Source: Bradyrhizobium betae (GTDB lineage Bacteria > Pseudomonadota > Alphaproteobacteria > Rhizobiales > Xanthobacteraceae). Taken from it: a stretch of 64,000 bases of DNA. Below the pieces are notes generated by a model, which saw only the letters and a list, made by a program, of their open reading frames with translations, ran no database searches and had not been told where the DNA came from. The DNA lies in assembly GCF_004123905.1 (NCBI RefSeq), contig NZ_MZXW01000035.1, positions 62,001-126,000 on the forward strand. Reading direction: 5' to 3'. Every line of letters starts with the position of its first letter. Position 1 is the first letter of the stretch. Below are positions 57,301-64,000 of this stretch, piece after piece. A program made the position numbers and the translations under genes.

Positions 57301-58356
57301 ATGCACCACAGCCAGATCAACGCCGACATCCGCAAGCTGATCGCCGAGGGCACCGTGATGCCGGCGCATCCGCTGGCGCTCACCGCCGAGCGCGAGCTCG
57401 ACAAGACTTATCAGCGCGCGTTGACGCGCTATTACATCGACGCCGGCTCAGGCGGCCTTGCCGTCGGCGTGCACACCACGCAATTCGCAATCCGAGATGT
57501 CGGCCTTTATCGTCCCGTGCTCGAGCTCGCCGCCGAGACCGCCGCGAACTGGACCAGGCGTCCGCTGGCGATGGTTGCGGGCCTCGCCGGTCCAACCAAT
57601 CAGGCGACCACGGAAGCCCGTACCGCGCGCGACATCGGCTATCACGCCGGGCTCCTCAGCCTCGCCGCGATGAGGAGCGCCTCCGAGGACGAGATCATCG
57701 CGCATTGCACGGCCGTCGCCGCCGAGATCCCGTTGGTCGGCTTCTATCTTCAGCCGGCGGTCGGCGGCGTCATCCTGTCGAGCCGATTCTGGCAGCGCTT
57801 TGCCTCGATCGACAACGTCATCGCCATCAAGATCGCGCCGTTCAACCGCTACCGTACCCTCGATGTGCTGCGCGGTGTCGCCGCAGCCGGCGCGCTCGAC
57901 CGCGTCGCGCTCTACACCGGCAATGACGATCACATCCTGCTCGATCTGATGCTGCCGTTCGATTTGCGTGACAAGGGCGTCACCACCCGCACCTATTTCA
58001 AAGGCGGCCTGCTCGGCCACTGGTCGGTCTGGACCGCGAGCGCAATCCAACAGTTCGAGCGCTGCAAACAGGCGCGGCACAAGGACAACGTGCCAGCCGA
58101 TCTGCTCGCGCTCGATGCCCGCGTCACCGATTGCAACAGCGCCTTCTTCGACGTCGCCAACAATTTTCACGGCTGCATCGCCGGCTGTCACGAGATCTTG
58201 CGGCGCCAGGGCCTGCTGAAAGGTCTGTGGTGCCTCGATCCCAACGAGGGTCTCAGCCCCGGCCAGAAGGAGGAGATCGATCGCGTCACGCGCGAGCATG
58301 CCGACCTCAGCGACGATGCCTTCGTCGCCGCCAATTTGAACAAATGGCTGGCATGA
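57301..58356 (+). CDS. Dihydrodipicolinate synthase (DHDPS/NAL) family aldolase
   Basis: The 351-residue protein is of the N-acetylneuraminate lyase/DHDPS superfamily, larger than normal (about 290). Lys177 in AIKIAPFNRYRT is the likely Schiff-base residue and Tyr149 in GFYLQPAVGG the partner. It cleaves or joins a 2-oxo acid. Its end overlaps the ATPase gene's start (ATGA). Acting with the SDR-like and GNAT proteins it may degrade an unknown imported sugar acid or amino compound. Confidence 0.82.
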   Translation: MHHSQINADIRKLIAEGTVMPAHPLALTAERELDKTYQRALTRYYIDAGSGGLAVGVHTTQFAIRDVGLYRPVLELAAETAANWTRRPLAMVAGLAGPTNQATTEARTARDIGYHAGLLSLAAMRSASEDEIIAHCTAVAAEIPLVGFYLQPAVGGVILSSRFWQRFASIDNVIAIKIAPFNRYRTLDVLRGVAAAGALDRVALYTGNDDHILLDLMLPFDLRDKGVTTRTYFKGGLLGHWSVWTASAIQQFERCKQARHKDNVPADLLALDARVTDCNSAFFDVANNFHGCIAGCHEILRRQGLLKGLWCLDPNEGLSPGQKEEIDRVTREHADLSDDAFVAANLNKWLA

Positions 58357-59123
58357 CGGACGGGCCCTTCATCAGCCTGCGCGGCGTCCGAAAAGTCTAT
58401 CGCAGCGGCGGCGCCGAATTCCTGGCGGTGTCCGACGTCACCATGGACGTGCAGGAAGGTGAGCTGGTCTCGCTGGTCGGCCCGTCCGGCTGCGGCAAGA
58501 CCACGGTGATGAAGATTCTTGCGGGCCTGCATAGTGCCGACGGCGGCACCGTCACAATCGGCAATGCCAACAGCCCGTTCGATCCGACCCGCGACATCGG
58601 CATGGTGTTCCAGCAGGCGCTGCTGCTGAAATGGCGGACCATTTTGGACAACGTGCTGCTGCCGGCCGAGATCGTGGGCCTACCGATGAAAGCCGCGCGC
58701 GAGCGGGCGCGCGATCTGCTCAATCTGGTCGGGCTTGCCGGCTACGAGCAGAAATATCCGCGCGAGCTCTCCGGCGGCATGCAGCAGCGCACCGCGATCG
58801 CGCGCGCCTTCATCCACGATCCAAAACTGATTTTGATGGACGAGCCGTTCGGCGCGCTGGACGCGCTGACGCGCGAGCAGATGAATCTGGAGATGCTGCG
58901 GATCTGGCGCGAGAGCGGCAAGACCATCATCTTCGTCACGCACTCGATCCAGGAAGCCGTATTCCTGTCCTCGCACTGCGCGGTGCTGACGGCGGGGCCG
59001 GCCAAGATGGCCGACTATTTCCCGATCGCCCTGCCCTTCCCGCGCGACCTGCCGCTGAAGACGACGGATGCGTTCGGTGCCTATGCGAGGCGGATTTACG
59101 CGAAGCTGGGCCTCAGTTCGTAG
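58353..59123 (+). CDS. ABC transporter ATP-binding protein (NMT1/SsuB type)
   Basis: The 256-residue ATPase has Walker A GPSGCGKTT (45-53), the Q-loop VFQQALL, the signature LSGGMQQRTAIARAF, Walker B LILMDEPFGALD and the H-loop THSIQEAVFLS. It powers uptake with the permease at 54664. It is the last gene of the operon, which is unusual since permease and ATPase are normally adjacent. Start ATG 58353 overlaps the stop of the aldolase gene. Confidence 0.94.
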   Translation: MTDGPFISLRGVRKVYRSGGAEFLAVSDVTMDVQEGELVSLVGPSGCGKTTVMKILAGLHSADGGTVTIGNANSPFDPTRDIGMVFQQALLLKWRTILDNVLLPAEIVGLPMKAARERARDLLNLVGLAGYEQKYPRELSGGMQQRTAIARAFIHDPKLILMDEPFGALDALTREQMNLEMLRIWRESGKTIIFVTHSIQEAVFLSSHCAVLTAGPAKMADYFPIALPFPRDLPLKTTDAFGAYARRIYAKLGLSS

Positions 59124-59140
59124 GATCACTAAGGCAGACC

Positions 59141-59274
59141 CGTCATCCTGAGGTGCGCGGCCCGCAACGCGAAGCGGCGCGGGCCAAGCCTCGAAGGATG
59201 CACGGCCTCCGCTGCATCCGGGCCGTCGTCCTTCGAGGCTCGTCCTGCTTTGCAGGACGAGCACCTCAGGATGA
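59141..59274. repeat. Dispersed CGTCATCCTGAGGTGC repeat, copy 2
   Basis: It starts CGTCATCCTGAGGTGCGCGG and ends GCACCTCAGGATGAC, with inner GCCTCGAAGGATGC and CGTCCTTCGAGG segments shared with the element at 51591-51735. It lies between the convergent ABC ATPase and TRAP genes. Confidence 0.85.
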
Positions 59275-59320
59275 CCGGGATCGGTCCAGGCGCACCTCTC
59301 CGCGCACCCGCGGCTTGCTC

Positions 59321-60412
59321 TCAGCTCTTGTTACGCATCTTGCTGAGCAGATAATTGTCGTAAAAATTCTCCGCGATCTGCGTATAGAACAGCAGCTCCT
59401 TCATATAGGCGTCGTGGCTGTCCTTAGTGCGCTTGAACAGATCGCTCTTGGCGGCGAGCTCGTTCAGGTGCTCCTGGGTCGCGTTGTAGCAGGCTTCCAG
59501 CACCGGCTGCGGGAAGGCCTTCAGCTCGGCGCCGTTGGCGATCAGCCGCTTCAGCGCCGCCGGATTCACGCTGTCGTATTTTTCGAGCATCCATGCACCG
59601 GCCGCAGACGCAGCCTGGTTGACGACGGCCTGGTACTGCTTCGGCAGGCTCGCCCATTTCTCGTCATTGACGATCATGTGCAGCATGGCGCCGCCTTCCC
59701 ACCAGCCCGGGAAGTAATAGTATTTTGCGACCTTCTGGAAGCCGAGCTTCTCGTCGTCATAGGGACCGACGAACTCGACCGCGTCGAGCGAGCCCTTCTC
59801 CAGCGCCGCATAGATGTCGCCGCCGGCGAGCTGCTGCGGCACCACGCCAAGCCTGGCCAGCACATGGCCGCCCATGCCGGCGATGCGGAATTTGAGGCCC
59901 TTGAGATCATCGACGGTCTTGATCTCCTTGCGGAACCAGCCGCCCATCTGGGTGCCGGAATTGCCGCAAAGGATGGCGTGCGTCTTGAAGGGTTTGAGCG
60001 CCTCGTTGGTCAGCTCGGCGCCGCCGCCAAAGTGCCACCAGGATTCCTGATGGCGATGGTTCATGCCGAACGGCGCGCCGGTGGCATAGGCCAGCGCCGG
60101 CTCCTTGCCGATGTAGAAATACAGCGGCGTCTGCGCCATCTCGACGGTAGAGACGCTGACGGCGTCGAGCGCCTGCAGGCCGGGGACGAGCTCGCCGGCG
60201 GCAAAGGTCTGGATCTGGAATTTGTTGTCAGTGGCTTCCGCGACGTATTTCGCAAAGGTCTGCGCGGTGCCGTAGATGGTGTCGAGCGACTTCGGGAAGC
60301 TCGAGGTCAGGCGCCATTTGATCTCGGGCGCGCTCTGCGCGATCGCAGGGGCTGCAACCAGCGTCGTCGCGCCGGCAACCGCGCCGCCCTTGAGGAATGT
60401 ACGGCGTTCCAT
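59321..60412 (-). CDS. TRAP transporter substrate-binding protein (DctP family)
   Basis: The 363-residue precursor has a Tat-like signal (ERRTFLKGGAVAGATTLVAA, twin Arg at 3-4) and the DctP fold. Typical parts are WRLTSSFPKSLDTIYGTAQTFAKYV, FAAGELVPGLQALDAVSVSTVEM and FRIAGMGGHVLARLGVVPQQLAGGDIY. It binds a carboxylate such as a 2-oxo acid or lactate salt in the periplasm. The partner membrane genes (DctQ, DctM) are not next to it. It is leftward with a repeat behind. Confidence 0.92.
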   Translation of the reverse strand: MERRTFLKGGAVAGATTLVAAPAIAQSAPEIKWRLTSSFPKSLDTIYGTAQTFAKYVAEATDNKFQIQTFAAGELVPGLQALDAVSVSTVEMAQTPLYFYIGKEPALAYATGAPFGMNHRHQESWWHFGGGAELTNEALKPFKTHAILCGNSGTQMGGWFRKEIKTVDDLKGLKFRIAGMGGHVLARLGVVPQQLAGGDIYAALEKGSLDAVEFVGPYDDEKLGFQKVAKYYYFPGWWEGGAMLHMIVNDEKWASLPKQYQAVVNQAASAAGAWMLEKYDSVNPAALKRLIANGAELKAFPQPVLEACYNATQEHLNELAAKSDLFKRTKDSHDAYMKELLFYTQIAENFYDNYLLSKMRNKS

Positions 60413-60563
60413 GATGGGGTCTCTCCCTTGAAGTCAGGCTTGAAATGGGTGGCGTAAGCCACGGTCTTCGCGGACCGTTTGCCCGTTCCAGCCACGCAGT
60501 TCAAGCCACGATAGTTCAAGCCAAGATAAAGAAGGGGTGACCTGCCAGATCAGGCCGGCGCGC

Positions 60564-61115
60564 TCAGGCATCCCCGACGAAGGTCGACAGCGCCCGCTGC
60601 AATTCCTTGTAGGCGCGCGGTCCGATCTTGGCCGCGAGCGCCTTGTCGCTTGCGGCGGCCGCCGGCCTCAGCCGGCCCAGCAGTGCCGTGCCAGTATCGG
60701 TCAGATAGAGCACGTAATAGCGGCGGTTGACCGCCGACGCGCTGCGCCGCACCAGGCCACGGCCTTCCAGATGGTCCACCAGCCTGCCGAGCCCGGCACG
60801 TTCGATCGACAACAGCTGCGCGACGGCAAGCTGATTGACGCCGGGATTGGCGTCGATCACGCAGAGCACGGAAAATTGGGCAGGGCTGATTTCGAAGGCC
60901 GCCAGTTGCCGGCTGAACTCCTTGAAGATCCAGAGCTGCGCGCGACGGATGGAATAGCCCAGCAGTTGCGAAAGGTCGCCGAGGGCAAGCGGTTTCGCCC
61001 GGGTCGAGGTCGCGCCGGACGCGGCGCGCGGCACTGAGCGCTGCGGCTTTGTCGTGCGTGCCGCCCGCTGCGGTCCCGCGATCCGTTTCCTCACCCGTGC
61101 CTTGGCTGGCCGCAT
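60564..61115 (-). CDS. MarR family transcriptional regulator
   Basis: The 183-residue regulator has a basic N-terminal tail of about 45 residues, then a MarR winged helix: ISPAQFSVLCVIDANPGVNQLAVAQLLSIE, RAGLGRLVDHLEGRGLVRRSAS, and NRRYYVLYLTDTG. It resembles regulators of aromatic degradation genes. ATG 61115 is the proposed start; longer in-frame starts are possible. It is divergent from the tannase-like gene, and the gap contains a palindrome (61280-61297) that may be its operator. Confidence 0.85.
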   Translation of the reverse strand: MRPAKARVRKRIAGPQRAARTTKPQRSVPRAASGATSTRAKPLALGDLSQLLGYSIRRAQLWIFKEFSRQLAAFEISPAQFSVLCVIDANPGVNQLAVAQLLSIERAGLGRLVDHLEGRGLVRRSASAVNRRYYVLYLTDTGTALLGRLRPAAAASDKALAAKIGPRAYKELQRALSTFVGDA

Positions 61116-61279
61116 CGACGCGCATCTTTCGCAGAGCCGATGCAGGCGCATCCGGCCGTGACTGGAGGATTCGGACAGCGAGACTAACGCAACGCATTCG
61201 AATCGAGAAGCCGGGCGAAACTTCGTTCCGCGCCTACAGCTTCCACGACAGGTTGCATGGCAATATCGCGCAATGCGGC

Positions 61280-61297
61280 ATGTTGACACGGCAACAT
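61280..61297. promoter_or_regulatory. Inverted repeat ATGTTG-N6-CAACAT
   Basis: Perfect six-base arms (61280-61285 and 61292-61297) with a six-base spacer lie in the 448-base gap between the MarR gene and the tannase-like gene. It is a possible MarR operator. Nothing else was recognised in the gap. Confidence 0.4.
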
Positions 61298-61563
61298 CGC
61301 TTGCCTAAGGATCGTGAAAGTCCGCCGTAACACGAGCGGGTTTAAGGGGAGCGAACGTCCGTGCCGTCATCTGGGGTGGGCACCGATCCGCATGCCACAG
61401 CGCATCGCGGCGGACTGGTTTTGCACGCAACTGCGTTGCAGCGCATCGCGAGCGCGTTTCTCCCAACAGCAATTCTACAAAGGTTTCCAGCAACGCGTCG
61501 CCAACCGGCGAGGCGTCGGACGCTTTCGTTCAATCATCAACGTTGAAACCGGGAGGGCATGAC

Positions 61564-63420
61564 ATGAAACGACTTTTCCTCGCCTCGACGATCATCGCCA
61601 CATGGGCGTCTCTCGGCGCCCATGCCGCCGCACACGGGCTGCCACCGGCCGGCGTCGCGCCGCGCGCGTCCTGTACCGCCCTCACCGGCCTCACCTTGCC
61701 GAACACGCAGATCCTGAGCGCGACGCAGAAGTCGGGCTATTGCAACGTCATCGGCATCATCAACAAGCGCGTCTCGACGCAGGACCCCGATCATTTCACC
61801 TACGGGATCGGCTTTGCGCTCAACCTGCCCAACACCTGGCATGGCCGCTTCGAGATGATGGGCGGCGGCGGCACCGACGGCAGCCTCAATGCCGATCCGC
61901 AAGGTGCGGCCGGCGTCGAGCTCGGCCAGGGCTGGGCTGTCGCCGCCGATGACGGCGGCCACGAAGACAACGCCGCCAATGTCGTCGGCGGACATCAGGA
62001 CGACGATGCCAATGCCGGAGGCTCCGCGCATTTCGCCATCGACGCCCAGGCGCGCCGCGACTACGGCTACAACGGCATCGAGAAAACCGCGACGACCTCG
62101 AAGCAGATCATCTCCTATTTCTACGGCTTCGAGACCGTCAATTCCTACATCATGGGCTGCTCGAACGGCGGCCGCGACGCCATGGTGGCGTCGCAGCGCT
62201 TCCCCTGGCTGTTCGACGGCGTGATCTCGCAAAATCCCGGCTTCAACCTGCCGCAGGCGGGCCTCGCGGAAGCCTGGAACGAGCAGGTGCTCGGCACCCT
62301 CGCAACCAGCAACGACGTCAACGGACAGCCGTTCATCCCCGACACGTTCCCCGTGCAGGATCTCCAGGTGGCTTCCGCCGCGATCCTGAGCGCCTGCGAC
62401 GCGCTCGATGGCCTCGTTGACGGCATCATCGACAATTACCACGCCTGCACGGCCAAGAAGGTCTATCCGGCGCTTGCCAGCTACACCTGCGGCTCCGGCT
62501 CGCACGGCAGCACGCCGCATGGCGGCACCTGCCTCACCAGCAAGCAAGTCGACGCGCTCAAGAAGATCTATGCCGGGCCGGTCAACTCGCGAGGACAGCG
62601 GCTCTATTCGAACTGGTTCTGGGATGCCGGCATCTGGACGCCGCCCACCGCGCCCGGCGCGGGCTGGCAACTCTGGAACGTCGTCACCGCACCGGTGCCT
62701 GGTGTCAACACCGCCATCAACCTGACGCTCGGCGCAGGCGCGATCCCGATGATCTTCCAGACCCCGCCCGTCGTCACGCCGGTCAACGGGCCGAACGGCC
62801 AGGAAGCCTTCGTGTTCAAATTCAACTTCGACACCGACGCGCCAAAAATCTTCACCAAGACCCAGGCCTATCCCGAAAGCAGCATGGACTTCATGGCCGC
62901 CGTCTCGACCGATCTGCGGCCGTTCAGGGCGCGCGGCGGCAAGCTGATCATCTCCTCTTCCGTCAATGACGGCATCTTCTCGGGGGCTGCGATCGCCCGC
63001 TGGTATCGCCACATGGACCGACACATGAGCGGTCGTGCGACCGATTTCGCGCGGTTGTTCATGGTGCCGAACATGGCCCATTGCGGCGGCGGCGCGGCCA
63101 CCACGAGCTTCGCCGGCAACCAGCTCAAGGCCATCACCGACTGGGTCGAGCACGGCATCGCGCCGGAACGCATCGTCGCGGCCAATACCAACGCCACCTC
63201 GCCTTATCCTGCCGGCGGACTGTTCGATCCGCGCATTGCCATGAACTTTCCGGCCAGTGGCACGCGGCCGCTCTGCGTCTATCCGAAGATCGCGGCCTAC
63301 AAGGGCAGCGGCCTGACCAACGACGCCGGCAGCTTTGCCTGCATCGACCCCGGTTTCAGGCCGGGCGGCGACCACGACTTCCACGATGACGACGACGGGC
63401 ACGGCGACGACAGGCATTGA
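61564..63420 (+). CDS. Tannase/feruloyl esterase family protein
   Basis: The 618-residue precursor has a signal peptide (about 1-23, GAHAAA), then the tannase/feruloyl esterase fold. The nucleophile is Ser200 in MGCSNGGRDAM (CSxGG); DGIIDNYHAC (near 295) has the calcium-binding and Cys pattern; and the final His lies in FMVPNMAHCGGG (near 505), with Asp near 470. It should release phenolic acids such as ferulic or gallic acid in the periplasm or outside. The tail is His/Asp-rich (DHDFHDDDDGHGDDRH). GGGAGGG precedes ATG 61564. Confidence 0.9.
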   Translation: MKRLFLASTIIATWASLGAHAAAHGLPPAGVAPRASCTALTGLTLPNTQILSATQKSGYCNVIGIINKRVSTQDPDHFTYGIGFALNLPNTWHGRFEMMGGGGTDGSLNADPQGAAGVELGQGWAVAADDGGHEDNAANVVGGHQDDDANAGGSAHFAIDAQARRDYGYNGIEKTATTSKQIISYFYGFETVNSYIMGCSNGGRDAMVASQRFPWLFDGVISQNPGFNLPQAGLAEAWNEQVLGTLATSNDVNGQPFIPDTFPVQDLQVASAAILSACDALDGLVDGIIDNYHACTAKKVYPALASYTCGSGSHGSTPHGGTCLTSKQVDALKKIYAGPVNSRGQRLYSNWFWDAGIWTPPTAPGAGWQLWNVVTAPVPGVNTAINLTLGAGAIPMIFQTPPVVTPVNGPNGQEAFVFKFNFDTDAPKIFTKTQAYPESSMDFMAAVSTDLRPFRARGGKLIISSSVNDGIFSGAAIARWYRHMDRHMSGRATDFARLFMVPNMAHCGGGAATTSFAGNQLKAITDWVEHGIAPERIVAANTNATSPYPAGGLFDPRIAMNFPASGTRPLCVYPKIAAYKGSGLTNDAGSFACIDPGFRPGGDHDFHDDDDGHGDDRH

Positions 63421-63437
63421 TCGTCGAATACTCTTGT

Positions 63438-63563
63438 GCCCCGGACGCAGCGCAGCGCTTCTTCAGCGTTGCGCTGCGTCCGGGGCCCATGCTTCCACTG
63501 GCTCTGTGATCTCTGGGTCCCGGCTCTGCGCAGCAGCGTTGCACGCTGCAGCGCGTCCGGGAC
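63438..63563. repeat. Two CCCGGACGC-type repeats behind the tannase gene
   Basis: A perfect-looking hairpin lies at 63438-63486 (GCCCCGGACGCAGCGC against GCGCTGCGTCCGGGGC, loop near TTCTTCA). Next to it, 63512-63563 is the inverse of the repeat at 820-871. The hairpin may also stop transcription of the tannase-like gene. Confidence 0.8.
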
Positions 63564-63584
63564 TCGCCGACTATAAAGGCACCC

Positions 63585-63842
63585 TCAGAGCAGCTTCGCG
63601 CTCACCAGCAGGGCGCGCACGGCGTTGGTCGCCTGCACCGCAAGCATCGCATTGCCGGCAGCACCTTCCAGCGCCGCAACCGCGTCCTCATGCAGGGCGC
63701 GGAATTCCATCCACTCGACCGACTTGAAGTTGGTGAGAAACTGATAGGCTTGGCCGACGGTCGCGATCGCCAGCGTATCGCCGTTCAGCTTGATCTTGAA
63801 CGTCGTGCGCAGCGGGGTCTCTGAATTTTGCGGATCACTCAT
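63585..63842 (-). CDS. DUF982-like small protein
   Basis: The 85-residue protein follows the DUF982 pattern: a beta-hairpin (FKIKLNGDTLAIATVGQAYQ), the FLTNFKSVEWMEFRALHEDA helix and the AALEGAAGNAMLAVQATNAV helix. This family is found in rhizobia, often in many copies, with unknown role. The start at 63842 has the usual leading polar residues. A hairpin repeat lies behind it. Confidence 0.65.
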   Translation of the reverse strand: MSDPQNSETPLRTTFKIKLNGDTLAIATVGQAYQFLTNFKSVEWMEFRALHEDAVAALEGAAGNAMLAVQATNAVRALLVSAKLL

Positions 63843-63921
63843 GGGCTGCTTCTGGACGATGACGGCTTAACGAAGGGACAACGGCAGCCCCGCCGCGGCA
63901 GGCAAACGTCGGATATCGAAA

Positions 63922-64000
63922 TCAGGAATCGGTGCTCGCGCGCTGCGCGGCAACCGCCGATCCGCTGAGGCTCGGCACCACGACCAGGCGGTTGAACTCG
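63922..64000 (-). CDS. C-terminal end of a gene cut by the window edge
   Basis: The last 25 codons of a leftward gene are visible, ending EFNRLVVVPSLSGSAVAAQR and a few more residues before a TGA stop (63922-63924). The composition is protein-like, but the gene cannot be identified from this part. Confidence 0.4.
   Translation of the reverse strand, partial: EFNRLVVVPSLSGSAVAAQRASTDS

Noticed and set aside
58631..60457. A 608-codon + strand frame over the ABC ATPase end, a repeat and the TRAP gene
   Set aside because: It runs through an intergenic repeat and antisense to a certain TRAP gene; no domain is recognised.
1..64000. CRISPR arrays, tRNA or rRNA genes, complete insertion sequences, prophage
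   Set aside because: No regularly spaced repeats, no cloverleaf with GGTTCGA T-arm, no transposase, integrase or phage structural genes were seen.

Overview
The window reads as chromosomal DNA of a high-GC alphaproteobacterium of the Bradyrhizobium/Rhodopseudomonas type. Signs of this are the accessory complex I subunit NDUFA12, a BA14K-like secreted protein, DUF6894, DUF982 and DUF302 proteins, a long B12-dependent ribonucleotide reductase, a minCDE operon, and dispersed palindromic repeats typical of that group. No rRNA, tRNA, transposase, integrase or CRISPR array was seen. Genes sit on both strands in short operons, and most have a clear Shine-Dalgarno sequence.

Layout. 1-3.8 kb: an InhA-like DJ-1/PfpI protein, a glutathione S-transferase, NDUFA12 and a glycine-rich BA14K-like protein. 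3.8-10.3 kb: a surface module of a type V autotransporter flanked by two paralogous LuxR-type regulators and small membrane proteins. Five copies of a palindrome, TCACCC-N4-GGGTGA, lie in front of these genes. 10.6-13.3 kb: a receiver protein overlapping a CHASE3/PAS hybrid histidine kinase. 14.2-18.7 kb: nrdJ behind a promoter with two NrdR-box-like sites and a leader of about 400 bases. 18.8-21.2 kb: an AT-richer gene for a restriction-endonuclease/STAND NTPase, the best candidate for an anti-phage system. 21.4-32.2 kb: mostly small envelope and hypothetical proteins, a lytic transglycosylase, an FkbM methyltransferase, a PilZ-HTH fusion, an EamA exporter, a Flp pilin and an M15-type peptidase.

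32.2-44.7 kb: PdxY/PaiB, then three regulator-target units (TetR/O-methyltransferase, SMR pump/TetR, AraC/hydrolase), several small proteins, an SH3 protein, and a phenol-hydroxylase-type monooxygenase divergent from a MarR regulator. 45-52.8 kb: an L,D-transpeptidase lipoprotein, a coiled-coil membrane protein, an SDR, small secreted proteins, minCDE and panB. 52.8-59.1 kb: an ABC uptake system with an SDR-like protein, an acetyltransferase and a DHDPS-family aldolase. A TetR regulator controls it, and matching operators lie before the regulator gene and before the permease gene. 59.3-63.4 kb: a TRAP binding protein, a MarR regulator and a tannase/feruloyl-esterase-type enzyme, suggesting use of plant aromatics. 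The window ends in a DUF982-like gene and the tail of another gene.

The signals most worth following are the LuxR/autotransporter regulon with its shared palindrome, the solitary REase-STAND protein, and the TetR-controlled transport/aldolase operon of unknown substrate. All functions are inferred from sequence motifs and remembered family features; no database search was run.
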